NCBI RefSeq assembly: GCF_018873765.1
Contig: NC_057918.1
Location: 39,719,871-39,783,870 of the forward strand
DNA: 64,000 nucleotides
Direction: 5' to 3'
From: Telopea speciosissima
Lineage: Eukaryota; Streptophyta; Magnoliopsida; Proteales; Proteaceae
In this document: one piece after another, positions 46,991-59,069 of the stretch
Position numbering within the stretch: position 1 is the stretch's first letter
How the letters are laid out: the number at the start of each line of letters is the position of its first letter
Translations under genes and position numbers: made by a program
Notes under the pieces: generated by a model
What the model was told of the DNA's origin: nothing
The model's input: the letters and a program-made list of their open reading frames with translations, nothing else
Database searches by the model: none

Positions 46991-48789
46991 GACAAAAGTC
47001 CAAATTATTAAGCAGCACTGAAGAGAACCAAATTTGTTGAGAGTATCATATAACAAACCTCATATAATAATAGAACTCATCATTAATGCGGAAAAGTAAT
47101 TTCTGAAACTTACTTCCACCAGATTCAAACACCAATGCAAAGACATCCACAGTAGTCTTTGGGAAAGTCTTCAGTATTATAGCACCCTCCTTGAGGAAAA
47201 TTCTTTGTGGTCTGATCCCTGAATATAGAAATTTCAAAAATCAGAACAGAGTCAAAACATTAAAACAACAGCCAAAATCATAAAAAAGGATATTCCTGCA
47301 TGCTTGTCCAAGAACTGGAGTGGCAAAAGTTGTATGGCTAACATTGCAATTCAGCCTGCCCACATCACTGTACAGCATTGCTTTTTTTTGCTTTCTCTTG
47401 GACCAAATCTGAAACAGAAAAAACGAACACAATATGAAACTATGAAAGAGTGTAAAACTAAGCTACTAGAAGAAAATCTAAGTACCTATCTAGTGTATGG
47501 GCATTGTACTAAACTCCTACGCAATAAAGAAATTCCAAGAAGCTACCAAGTATAAAATATGGACAACATAAAAAATGGCACATAAGAACATGTGACATGA
47601 CTCCTAGCATGATGTGCCTCAACTACATCTAAAGGTAAAAATTAGCAGGGCAAATGCTGTAGCCTTCCAATGTATGCACTCCTTTGGATGATTAGAAAAG
47701 TATGACGAGAAAACCTATTGGGAAAAGAAAAAATGATCTACTTTCTTGTATGACTGGCCTAACGTTCCCTAACGTGGTATAACGAACAAAATCAGATCAT
47801 TCTTCTTTTCCCAATCTGATAAAAAGTATGACTCGACTAATGTTCCCAATGTACTTCTCTCTGTTTCCCCCCTTTGTGGGGCTTTCTTTCTTTGGTTAAT
47901 GAATTTTTATTCACCCAACAACAAAAATCTGGAACAGGGCAAAAATTAAAAACTCACACAGAGACGATGACTTTGGTATTCCCAAACTCAGCATAAGCAG
48001 ATCCTGATGCAGCATTTACAGCACCGATCCTCAAAACTGCAAGTGACCAATTACTCAGGGTGCTTCTTTGTAGTGTATCTCATTAAAAAAACAAAAAAAA
48101 AAACCTATTCCACTTGGACCAAAGTGAAGCTATAGAATTAACAAAAAAAACATGACTGGAATATAAAAAGCAAATTGAATGAATATGGGTCTCTTTGGAA
48201 AAAATAAGCCCATATCCAATCATTGTACAGAAGACAAGATATCCTTAGCTAAGGATCTTTTCTTACTTACAAAAATTCTCTTCACTAATCCAACAGCCAG
48301 AGAACCTCATAGTTTCTGTTGTTTGGCAAAGCAATTCAACACATTTTTAGCCGATTTCGATATGCATCCAATACATAAACAGATAAAGACATCCAAAGAT
48401 TTGGGGCTTCCATTCACACTTTGCATTAAAACTACATTAAAAGAGAGCTTTTTTTCAAGTGAGTTGGAATACCTTTGTAACCCAACTTTTGTACAGACTA
48501 ATGCAGCATGTAAGTGACATGGATGTAAGAGTAGTTCATAAAAAGGAAGTCACTAGCCTCTGATTTAGTATACTGCATGCATGTTCTATTCCAACACTGA
48601 AAGTATATTTAATAGGCTGAACCTAACTGTCAATCTTTTACATTCTATTGAACATTCAGAAACTTTATAGTGAACAATACAGAAATGAGAATTTAGATTG
48701 TATGGTTTAGTCCCTTGAACTAGTTGAATTTTGCCTAGTGTTGCCTCCTGGCCTCGATATGTCTATCAAGTTTATGAGTGAAATTATGG

Positions 48790-49470
48790 ATCATATCCAC
48801 ATGATGTAGAAAGCCTTCATGGTGCAGATAAGTCACATAATGGGCTTATTTTATTGGAAATAAGCCTTGGGTGGGGTTATGTATGCATTGGGCCTTTGAT
48901 TCATTGTGTTTTTTTTTGTAATGGGCCTAAAATATGGGTACAAAGAAGGCATTCGGGATTAGGCTTAGTAGTGCTTATTTTCATATTTCCTAGGTTGATT
49001 TAAGAGTCTTTTCATATATCTAGGTAGTTATTCCTAGGCAGATTTATTGTTTTCTTGTTTCTAGTTCCTAGGTTCTTGTTTATTGTTCCTAGATGCATGG
49101 GGGGGGGGATGTTTTCTATGTAATGGGTTAGGAATACCAACAGTCCATTAATTACTTACATGTATCTAAGGGGTTTTTGGAACTCCTTCCTACTCTATAA
49201 ATTCAAATCGTGGAAGGCTGCTTTGGTATTCCAGAATTCTTAAAACAAAGACTTAGTCTTCTTTCTCTTTGACAACTTTTGCTTGTGAGACTCAAGTGGG
49301 ATTAAGGTGGGACTCCTTCGATCGTGACCTCGGTGGGACTCCGACGGTGTCACCTATCTATCTTCATCTACAACCTATCTATTTATCTTTATTCTCTTCC
49401 AGATTCGATCTTGGCTTGCTTACCCTCTTGGGTTTGCATCACTTCATGCGAGAGATATCATTCACAATCA
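48790..49470 (+). other. LTR-like block of unknown family
   Basis: Shows repeated TCCTAGGTT-type phrases (49000-49090), a G run, ACTCTATAAATTC (TATA-like, about 49194) and a downstream GTGGGACTCC repeat (49309-49345). The organisation resembles a retrotransposon LTR and leader, but I find no second copy, primer site or duplication. Confidence 0.3.
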
Positions 49471-49879
49471 AATGTACTAGCACAATTTTACATCTTTAAA
49501 GCACTATTAGATGAAGGCCAGTCTCAAACTCTGATAAGTCAATGCCATCCTTCAGAATTGAAAAAGAAACAGTGCCATTTAGTCACACAATCCAACCCTG
49601 AAAAGAATTTGTCCAGCCATACCACTCAAGATAACAGCCACCAACCTTTTGAATTTTTAGATTGCTTACAACTAAGGTGGTTATAATATAAATGTTTTAA
49701 CTTTCATGAATCAAACAGAAAGAGTAAGAGCTGATAGAAATTAAATTATAACAAAAAGAGAAGTCCTAGACTCTTTGTGTTCAAGCTTTTAGCATTATGG
49801 TTGTTCCATTTATTCAAGTCATGGAAAGAAGTACTAGTAAATCACATCTTAATCTAGACTTGAATTATTAAGCTCAAGA

Positions 49880-50555
49880 TCTTCAGATAAGTAGAACGAA
49901 ATGGAGTATATGGTGTGTAATTTTAGTTACATTAGGACAGATAATGAGGAGTTGAAAATTGATGAGAGGGAGATTCTGCAAAGTGATAATTTTAGGTATT
50001 TGGGCTCAATCATAAATAAAGAAGGTGATATAGAGGATGGTGTTTTATACAGAATTAAAATAGGATGGGTGAAGTGGAGAGGTTCGCCCGGAGTGTCGTG
50101 TTATCAATGTATTTCTTTAAAACTTAAAAGGAGAAATTTATAGGATAGTAATACGTTCAGCTATGATGTATGGTGCAAAATGTTGGGCAAAAGAAGCATC
50201 GTATATATTAACTCAGTGTAGCTGAGATGGATGTGTGGCAAAATTGGGAAAGATGAAGAAATGATCAAGTTAGAATTGATTTAGGAGTAGCTCCGATACA
50301 TGATAAGCTATGAGAAAGTCGTTTAAGGTGGCATGAACATGTCAAACGGAGGCCTTTAGATGCTCTAGTACGGAGGAGTGATTTGATTCAGATTGAAGAA
50401 GTTAAAAGAGTCAGAGACAGACCTAAAATGACTCCAGGAGAGGTGGTGGGGAAAGACATGCATAGCTTAGGTCTTGTATCAAGCATGACTTCAAATAGAG
50501 CTGATAGGAGGGTAAGGATCCATGTAGCCGACCCCATTTAGTTGGGATAAGACTG
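49880..50555 (+). mobile_element. LINE reverse-transcriptase C-terminal fragment
   Basis: Plus strand pieces read EYMVCNFSYI, SDNFRYLGSIINKEGDIEDG, KWRGSPGV, LKLKRR, then after stops LRWMCGKIGKDE and the 3' phrase GTAGCCGACCCCATTTAGTT. These are characteristic of the C-terminal end of a common plant LINE RT. It lies in the first intron of the disrupted RRP41L gene, in the opposite orientation. Confidence 0.75.
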
Positions 50556-51474
50556 AACTATTGTTTTTGAAGGTCTTCGAAAATGTCAACCTTGAATTAA
50601 ACAGTGTTTTTCCATCTTAAATTTTCCCACATTTTTTATTCTGTAACGATGGAGAAGGCAGAACTAAGTCACCACAGCCAACCTCATTTCTAGTTCTCTA
50701 GTCTTTCCTAGAAGCGCATCCACAAATATTTGGAAACAAACCCCAAATATTGGAGCATTGTCTTCGTACACTTGCCATACAATTCTGCAATCCCATAGGC
50801 ATCTCCAATAACAAAACTACAGAGAGAGAAGAAAACAATGTCAAATCAATGACCATTATCGATGCTAAACGCCCAAGAGATGACACTAGAGACCTTTTTT
50901 ACCATAAGAAAGCCTTTGAAGTAAGAGGAAAATCTGAGGACCACTCCGTGAGCCATTTTTTTTCTTTTTGATACAGACATACAACGCAAAGGAATAGTTC
51001 TAACACAACATGTTCCAAACTCAAGGAGTCAAAAAGTAAAAACAAATGGCAGTTCAATGGTCAAAACTCAGACATCCATTCATAATAATTAACGCACACA
51101 ATAGCAACGAACAACATCAAGAGCAGACGACATCAACCCATGATCAAATAAGGAAGTATCAACAAACTGTATCTATGATTTCAAAAAGATGCGCCTGTTC
51201 CAATAAAGAGAGATTGGAGAAAGAGAGTAAAATGCACCACCCAAACTAGAGTATTAACCACAGGAACAAATCAACCATAGAATACCTATCTCATCCACCC
51301 AAAAAAAAAAATACTCAAACAACCGAAGAAAGAGAACTAACAGGCAGGCCTGCACTGATGGAAGCCTTGACCATCCGCACGAACCCAGTCGACATCTTTG
51401 TAGATGGGCAGCCTCGTTTTTTGAGTCGGAGACGGCGAATACGTAGACGGATCCGTGGCAGCCTTTCCGGCCAT

Positions 51475-51781
51475 CTCAAAGAGAGCCACCCAAGGCAATA
51501 ACAGAAGAAGCCTCTGCCTCTGCCTCTGCCTCTGCCTCTGCCTCTCCCTCTCTTTCGCTCAATTTCAATTCTAACAGAACTCTCTGGAGACGATGAGTCT
51601 CAATGTCTCATACGGTAACAAGTCGAAATTACAGAAATACCCCTTTTATAAACCAGTAGTGTTAGCATTAGACTAATGAGAGCAGAAGGAAAACCCTAGA
51701 GCACGAACTGGAAGAGAACCAACCAAAGCTCCTCCAACGAGCATCAGTCCTGAGACTTGCTGTCTGGTGCATACCCCCGTG
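51475..51781. promoter_or_regulatory. Divergent intergenic region between RRP41L and COX16
   Basis: Only 307 bp separate the two start codons, which point away from each other, so a shared bidirectional promoter is likely. It includes a (CTCTGC)n tract (about 51510-51550) that would lie in the RRP41L leader. No clear TATA box is seen. Confidence 0.5.
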
Positions 51782-52641
51782 ATGACCTCCGAAATAGCAA
51801 TGGATTCTCCAAAAGGAATGAAAATGACAGCTGCGAACGCTACCAACAGGATTCGGCATTCGGCCTCACAGTTCAAGAGATGGGGAAGGAAGTACCCATT
51901 CCTCAGATACGGGCTTCCTATGATTTCACTCACCGTGCTCGGCGCAGCTGGCCTAGCCCACCTCTTGCAAGGAACGTAAGTTCAGGATTCCTCGGATTTC
52001 AGGATTCCAGTTCTTTAAGATTTTTTTTTTTTTTTTTTTTCCAATGAACCCAATCAAAGCTATTTCTCTGTAAAATCCCATATTTCAGAACGGAATCGTA
52101 TTTGGAAACGTACTCGTTGCTATTTCATAGGAATCAAATGACATGGGATTTTGGGTTTTGATAAATTGTCTGGATGGGGGCCTTCGTTTCTTCTCTTTTG
52201 TAGCTATTAGTAGGTTCTATTTGAATACAAAGATGGTCTTTTCAGATCAGTTGTTTTCATAATCTTGAGTAATTATTGCACCTCTATCGTTGCCTACGTA
52301 AGTGATTTGGAATTATTTACTTCAGTAAAGATATGGCAAAGGTGAAAGATGATCAAGAGTGGGAGATCATTGAGAGTCGAAAAGCACTCTCAAGAACAGG
52401 ACCTGTGCAAGGTTATAAGCCCAAGAAGATATCACTGGAAGAGGAACTTAAGGTATTTTTCTAAACTGTTGACTATGACTCCATATGTGCATGCTATATC
52501 ACTCTATAATTTGAAGCAGCTGGAATTAAGCTTAACCTTTCTTTCTCTCTTTTATAGGCTTTGCAAGAGAAGGTTGACATAAACAACTATGAGTATAAGA
52601 GAATTCCCCAGCTAAATGAAGGCAAGTCAAGCAAAAACTAG
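51782..52641 (+). CDS. COX16: Cytochrome c oxidase assembly protein COX16
   Basis: Three exons: 51782-51975, 52326-52452 and 52558-52641. All are GT-AG and in phase, giving 134 residues and TAG at 52639. The sequence has a basic N terminus, [17 protein letters not shown] leading into one membrane segment (about residues 43-62, [18 protein letters not shown]), and then the conserved soluble part [33 protein letters not shown] and [10 protein letters not shown]. Known: COX16 is an inner-membrane mitochondrial protein needed for cytochrome c oxidase assembly, and this block order is that of the plant form. The start at 51782 is the first ATG in frame; ATGs at residues 7, 13 and 15 are alternatives, and homologues usually begin close to the FKRWGRKYP region, so the first residues may be leader. 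It is divergent to the RRP41L exon 1 at 51474. The gene appears intact. Confidence 0.9.
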
Positions 52642-54590
52642 TTCCATTGTGTAAGTTCTGGTGCAAAACCACAGCATATGTATAAAAAAAAAAAAAAAAG
52701 TCAAAATAATGTATTTTGAAGTTAGATGTCATCTTCTTAAGCGAACCTTCTCTATTAGCCGTGGTGAAGGTGCCAGCTTTCTTCAATGAGAAAAACTTCT
52801 GCATTTCTTAGATCTGCTAATCTAAGAATATGTACCAATCTGTAACTATTGTCTATAAGGGCAGAATAAAGAAGAACTTGTATATTTTACATCCAAAGCT
52901 TGTATATCTTGGATATTTATTTTGTTTTCACCAAAACAAATGTTTTCACCAAAACAAATGTTGTCATCATCATAATTTGGGTGAATAAACCCAAAGACTT
53001 TTTTAGAAGAAAAAAAATGGAATAATGAATGGAGAGAATCTTCTGCTATTCAATGACAAAACCGTTATACAGGAAATATCTACAAAAGCAACAAATCCCT
53101 CTCCTGATCACAGCATGGCACAACAGGCTTAGCCAAATCATCTGCTAAAGAATTGGCTGAATCTTATACCAAATAATGAAGAAAAGTTGCGGATTTCTCT
53201 GAATGTCCATGTCCAACAGACTTGAATACTGAAGGTCTGCACCCCTGAGTAAGGCAGAAAGCATTCTAGAGAAATCACCAAAGCTTCTTGTTATCATCCT
53301 GTAGATAGTAGATACAAGGTCTGAAGAAGTTCTAATTCTACCAAGTAGGAAACAAAAGTAGGGGCTGTCTGTGGATTGGGCTTGCAGGTTACATTGGGGG
53401 AGGGAGGGAAATAAGGGAATTGATTGGATTAACGGGGTATTGGTTGACAGGATTTTTTGGTTTAGAGGAAATTGATGGAAGCCATCAGTTTACTTTTGAG
53501 CTGTTTTAATGTCAACACATGGTGTTTTATTGTATTTCCATTATGGGGTCAATTTTGTAATGTTGTCTTTTTAAGGTTTATTTAGGTTTTATGTTAATTT
53601 CCTTTCTTTTTAATATATCTGGTCTTACTGATTATTGTAATTCTCTTTTTTTTAGTGAATTTCTTGCAAGTTTTGTTTTGAGGGTCTAGTTTACCTGGAA
53701 TTAAGTTTTCAAGGGTGCCCAGGTTAAATCATTATAAGTGTGGATTTTAGGATGTACTCCACCTGTATTTCTAATGAATTAAGTTTACTGGTTAAGAGGT
53801 CTGTGTGTGTGAAATACTTGGATCAGATTCAGCCCCAGACCTTGGTACGCTAAGGTTGGTTAAGCTTTTACCTGGTTTCCCTCTTGAAACAGTGCAGTTC
53901 CCAATCTGACTTCTAAGCTCCAACCCTATCTCCCACTCCATACTGTGCTTTTAATTCCTCCTCCTCTGCCTTCTCTTTTATCTGAGTTTACATCATGAAT
54001 GCTGTTTCACAGCCGCATTACAGTATTGTAAAGCCTAATTGACCCTGGGAAAAACCCTTCCTTTTCCCAGCACCTTTTCCTTGTTGTTCAGCCCTAAAAT
54101 TGGAACCCTGGGGTTTTAATGTAATCTGGGGTTCAGAAACTCTGGTTTTGATCGTTTATGAGCCCACCCAGTTGTTAAACAACTCAAAAAGATACTTAGA
54201 AAAATCAATAAGGATGGGGTACGTGTAGAGCTTAATGTGACCATAAATCTTTTTGTACTCCTTTTGCACTTGACTCACTCTCTCTCTCTCTTGAGTAGAG
54301 AGCTCCACCTATAGCCCCTCACCCCTGGGGAGTGGCACCAATATTTTCTCCCCTGTAAGGTTGTTCTCCCACAACGAGCAGCATGAGAAAAACTCAACTG
54401 ATTAAACTCCTAGATTAGACCCAAAACAGCTTAGAACTGGAATAAGATTTGTACTAATTATTCACCAAAAAAAAAAATTTGTACTAATTACTCCATATTT
54501 GTCCTTAAAAAAATCAATTCTAAATTACACATGAACACAAATAAAGCAATATCGCATACTTACAAAATGCCCCTCAGAGACCTCATTGAT
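52642..54590. other. Intergenic sequence, no supported gene
   Basis: Starts with the COX16 3' region. A minus-strand phrase near 53110-53165 (DSANSLADDLAKPVV) resembles the end of an RNase H domain and may be a small LINE remnant. The rest has short frames only. Confidence 0.4.
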
Positions 54591-54593
54591 GAT

Positions 54594-54646
54594 TTTGAAT
54601 ATCCTTCAGGCCATGAAAGATATTCATGGCCTGAAGGATATTCAAA
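54594..54646. repeat. Perfect 24-bp inverted repeat (hairpin)
   Basis: The left arm TTTGAATATCCTTCAGGCCA (then TGAA) at 54594-54617 and the right arm at 54623-54646 are exact reverse complements. The spacer is AGATA. It is not part of any transposon terminus that I can see. Confidence 0.9.
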
Positions 54647-57600
54647 GGCCTGTTACTGTCACACTGATAAGGCCTCTCCAGAGACAGGCTGGGTTGGTTG
54701 GACACTTAAAGCCCCTGGTCCTCTTGTGCTTTCACCTTGAGATTGAACTTCTATCCCTGAGTCCAGGCTTGTTTTACCTTTCTTCTTTTAGTAGAATTTC
54801 TGTTACTTATCCTTGTGATGGTGATAACTTGATACTGATGACAATGAGGATGAAAATGGTGGTTATCATTGTGCACTTGGGGTAGGCTGGTTGAGCCAAA
54901 ATATCCCTAAACTTGTGCTTTGAAATTCCAATCCAAACTGGTGTGGACTGTGGAGGTGGAAATTAAATATTCCTATGACACCCTCATGCAAGGCAGTAAC
55001 TGCAACTGAAAATATGACATGGAAATATATATTTTAAAAGAAGCTTATAATTTGTTTTGATTATCATTGAAATACATCTGGAAAGATACTTTTTACATCA
55101 AATACCCTAGTCTTGGTCTGAGAAGGAAAGCAGAAAGTCTCAAAGTTGCACTTCAGTCGGAACTTGTATGGAAACAGTGGTGGAGCCAATACATTTAAGG
55201 CTTGGTCCAGGTCATCCATCTTGTATCTTGGGTGAGTTATGCTACAGCAGTGATGGAGATGAAGAGGATGATAGTGTTTAAATGCTAATACCCAGTAACA
55301 CCACTGCTGTTCCTAATATTAGGGACTAGAGTGCTTGCAATGTTGGGTTTCTCTGACATAGGCAGAGGAAAAGAAAGCTAGGTGGCTGTAAAGTTTCCAA
55401 CCCAAAAGTTCGAACTAGTAGGTGGAGGGACTCCCAGGAATATAAGGGAGGCTGTAGGATAATTAGTAGTTGATGTGGGACTAAACTCCCAACAGTGGGA
55501 AAGAGGCTATTGTATAAAGCATAGGTAAAGGTACCCAGGGTAAGGGTTAATGCTAGGAAGCAGTTGTTGTTACGTTACAAAATGAAGTTGCAGTAAAATA
55601 GTGATCTCAACAATCTCTTGCATTTGTTTGGTTGGGTTAGGTTGGGTTGGGTTAGGTAAGGTTAGGTTTTTGAAGCTAATTCTCTCCCCTTCAGTTTTAT
55701 TGAGTGGTCATGCGGATGGAATGCCCAGCCAAGTTTTCTTTATGCTTGCATGGAACAGAATCTCTAGAAAGAGGCTAATATTAGATTTGGATGTTGAACA
55801 AGCATCAACAGCAGGTGTTGTTTCCTTCAAATATAATCGAGTCTTTTTATTTCATCTTTCTTACAGGTTTAACTGAACCACAAGTGAGCTGTGCCCCTGT
55901 TTTATGGTTAAATACTAGTTTGAAACTGGAAAAGAGACCAGTTCCTGTTCAGTCCTGATTGTCTTGCTTGGGTCCTGTCCAGATCAGTTTTGGAATTATG
56001 GTCAAGTTTCACTTTTTTAGTGATTTTTTCAATATTATTTGACAATCGATGGATTTCATTTTGTAAATATCTTAAAATTTTCTTGCCTTTAAATTTTATT
56101 TTTTTTAAAAAAAAACATTGAAATGGACCCAAATATGTAGATTCAGATATCAATATGGAATCCATGATTGGTTGGATATTGAAATGGATTGATATCGACT
56201 AATTAGAATCAAACTAAGCCAAATCTTCGAGTTCTGGTTCAAATATTGGTCTAATTACAGCCTTATGATAGGTGACTTCTGATGTTAATAAGGCCTGGAT
56301 AAAAACATTACTTAAAAAGCAAAATTATCACGTAAATTAGTCTTTTTCTTTGGCAGGGTGGTTGGGGTGAGGCGGGAGGTTTGTAGAAATAACTCATTTT
56401 GCAGATCATGCTTTTTTTCTTGGTTTTAGATTCTTGGCATTGTTCAGTCAGATACACCAAAGATGCCAATGATCTTTGCTTTGTTCTTCATAATCTTGTT
56501 GTAACTCATATTTCTACTTTAGGAATTATACTTTCAGTCCTGTGGTCCTATATCATCAATAAATTATATCTGGCTCTCCCCCTTCCTCCTTGTGGATTGT
56601 CTGTCTCTATTTCTTTTCCTGTCTTAAAACCATCTAGATGCTATCTTGTTCCTCTTAATACTGAAATCAAGTGTGCAAGGACTGTGGATGAAATTTTGGA
56701 GAATGTTGATATGAAGTAATATGATGTCGTGATGCATTTCATACATTAGACATCTAGTGTGGTGTTAGCTGAATCTATTCATTTGTTCTCATCACCAGTT
56801 CAGTCATTTCATTGCTTTTTATTATTAAAAAGAAAAAGGCAACTACCACCAATGAGTAGGAAGCAGTTATGCATGTTTTTCATTGCCCTCTGGGATTGGT
56901 AATTTGAACCTTGCTTTTCCCCCTTACTGCTGGATTAAAAGGGGGAATTCTCAGACATTAGGGTACAAGTCTCCACTATATGAAGTGCACATGGATTCAA
57001 GTAGCAGGATTGGATCAGGCGAATTGGACAATCTGGATTGGGATTGTTGCAGTCAATACAGGCAAATACATGCAGGTCGGGATTGGCAATGTCTGATCCT
57101 ACCAAATCTTTGATACAATGTATTCACTTTTAGGTCTTATTTGAGACAATAGAAAGTCGTTAGAGCACTTTTTACATTATCAAAGGTAAAAGTAAGGACC
57201 AAGTTTCCCTTCACACAGCAAAGAAAATTTCCTTAACTGTGGGGCTCTGGGGTGCTTGGATGGGACCTCAAGGGCATTTTCAACCCCGTACTGTAGGGGG
57301 AGAAATGAAGACACCCTCGGATGGTAGGTGAACCTTCCACAGGTGGAGGAAAACTTTCTTTCGTTTTTTATTGAAATATGCACAGCATATTCTCTCTAGT
57401 TAAAGGGATGAAATTTAATTATGAGGCCTTAGGCAGCCAAAATAGCCATGAACCATCTGGACTGGAGGTTGTGAATGCCACTCTTAACAGATTGAGAGAC
57501 ATCATGATATGGCCAATTTTTATTTTCAAAAATGACGACCAAAACACTACTTTCACTGCTTTATCCCAAAAAAAAAAAAAAAAAAAACACTTCTTTCACT

Positions 57601-57901
57601 GGCATTAAGATCAACATACTACATCCAGAAATCAAGAACTCAGCAAAACATTTTCTTTGAACCTTATGGAGGTCTAGATTGGAAGGACAGTAAAATGTTT
57701 AATGACAGATTTATCAACATTCGTATCTGTTCCTTGTATCACATTACATAGGCTTATTCACACAAAAGAAAAAGAAAGTGAGAAGGAACAATTGAACAGG
57801 AAAATCAATCAGTTCCCGTTTCTATTTTTCCTAGACCACACACAAATGAAGGCACAACGTTAATAATTTCACCGAAAGGGGGGGGGGGGTGGCACTGTCA
57901 C

Positions 57902-57946
<45 letters not shown>

Positions 57947-57999
57947 CCATATAAACACAGAAGTGCACACCATACTGAAGAGGTTAAGGAAAAATTGAA
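54647..57999. other. Intergenic sequence, no supported gene
   Basis: Short frames without domains. There are runs of A (57569-57587) and a (CT)n(CA)n tract near 57907-57946. GGTTGGGTTAGG-type short repeats occur at 55628-55668. The part near 57880-57999 would be the 3' untranslated region of the small gene at 58000-58277. Confidence 0.45.
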
Positions 58000-58277
58000 T
58001 CACATTGGAGGTGGAGGACCAGGCTCGAAGAGAGGTGGACAGCAGCATGAAAATAACCCACAGCAACAGAGAAACCACAAGCTGCAAATTACAAAAACCA
58101 AACGTCTTACATTGTTTAAATGTGAGTTGGATTAGTTTCTGTTGACCAAGCAAGAAGGTATAAGAAGAAAGATAAACCTTACCATGAACCTAAGAAACCA
58201 CCATCTGCTGGTGGTGGTGATGGCGGAGGAGGAGCTGATGAGAGTAGCGGTGCTTCAGAACCTGGAGGTGGATCCAT
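58000..58277 (-). CDS. Small Pro/Cys-rich protein (CYSTM-like), 58 residues
   Basis: Two exons on the minus strand: 58183-58277 and 58000-58081. The intron has GTAAGG at its start and TTGCAG at its end, and the joined frame is open. The protein has an N-terminal Pro-rich part (MDPPPGSEAPLLSSAPPPPS, then PPPADGGFLGS) and a hydrophobic Cys-rich part (CLWFLCCCGLFSCCC) followed by PPLFEPGPPPPM. Six of its seven cysteines fall in two CCC triplets. The Pro-rich head with a short Cys-rich membrane-like tail resembles plant CYSTM-type microproteins, which associate with membranes and are linked to stress responses, but the exact family signature is not fully matched. Without the intron the frame stops at once (GSW then stop), which supports the splice. 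The 5' end may include an untranslated exon upstream. Confidence 0.5.
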
Positions 58278-59069
58278 CACTGGATTGGAGAAACAGGTAT
58301 TAAGGAACCTGGAACTATTTTGAAGTAATTATGTTTCTTCTTGATTTTTGGATCTTAGTTGAATATGCACAGCTATTATTGTTCTATATGGTAAACAAAA
58401 ATAGAATGTGGGTTTGGTGCAACTTCCTTTCCTCTGTGCTTACTTCCTTCATCTACCATTCAATGCCTCTGACCCAGTGGGTTGTCCAGGGTGTCCTCTC
58501 TTAATCAATGGTGATCCAAGTCAAAACATTTGCTATATATTAAACAGAGCTGAAACAGCAAAACAGTGGAACCTCCCAAGGTTCTCAACTTCTTTCTCAT
58601 CTCCCTTTGCATGCATTTACTATCCCTGACTCTACTCTTGATGATAACCTGGCCATGGAATTCTCTACAAAGTTTGCTCTTCCTGGAAAGCATATTAATA
58701 CAGTTTGTCTTGGTCTCCTTCCACTATCACATTTGCTAAGGACCAGTGGTTATGCTTTTCTATTGTCGGTTGGATCTGTGATGGTTCATCGGTAAATGTT
58801 ACTGAACTTAAAACTGAGGTTTTCAAATGCTTGGCTCCTTCGATCGGTCAGTCAAAGTTGATGAAGTTCATATTGTTGAAGGGTCTTTCGACCGTTTTAT
58901 TGTTAAGTTCACCAATCTAAGGGATATGCATGTCATTCTTTTTTCCCAACCTTGGATCTATATAATGGCCATCGATATGATTGTTATGAAACCTTGGAAT
59001 CCTAATATTCCTGCAGATAAGTTTCTCTTTATTCATGCCAATTGATGGGTTTAATTAACTAATCTGCAC

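Larger units (their letters stand above)
47114..51474 (-). pseudogene. Exosome subunit RRP41L/MTR3, exons 1-4, disrupted
   Basis: Minus strand. Exon 1 is 51342-51474 (MAGKAATDPSTYSPSPTQKT, WVRADGQGFHQCRPA), exon 2 47958-48036 (LRIGAVNAASGSAYAEFGNT), exon 3 47304-47408 (FGPRESKK; SDVGRLNCNVSHTTFATPVL) and exon 4 47114-47218 (SDHKEFSS; EGAIILKTFPKTTVDVFALV). Known: this is an RNase PH-fold subunit of the exosome ring. Damage: exon 3 has a run of 8 A where 6 or 9 would keep frame. The donor after exon 3 is GC, not GT. Exon 4 lacks about 16 bases after SDHKEFSS, shifting the frame. No exon for the following ISCASLALADAGI-type region is found. Intron 1 (3.3 kb) holds a LINE piece and an LTR-like block. 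Splice phases otherwise fit. A homopolymer assembly error could explain exon 3 but not exon 4. Confidence 0.75.

Noticed and set aside
50698-50886. Minus-strand stretch after a CTCTCTGTAG acceptor-like site, reading VIGDAYGIAELYGKCTKT
   Set aside because: It looks exon-like and lies in the RRP41L intron, but it does not fit that protein and I cannot name a family. A BLASTX search would decide.
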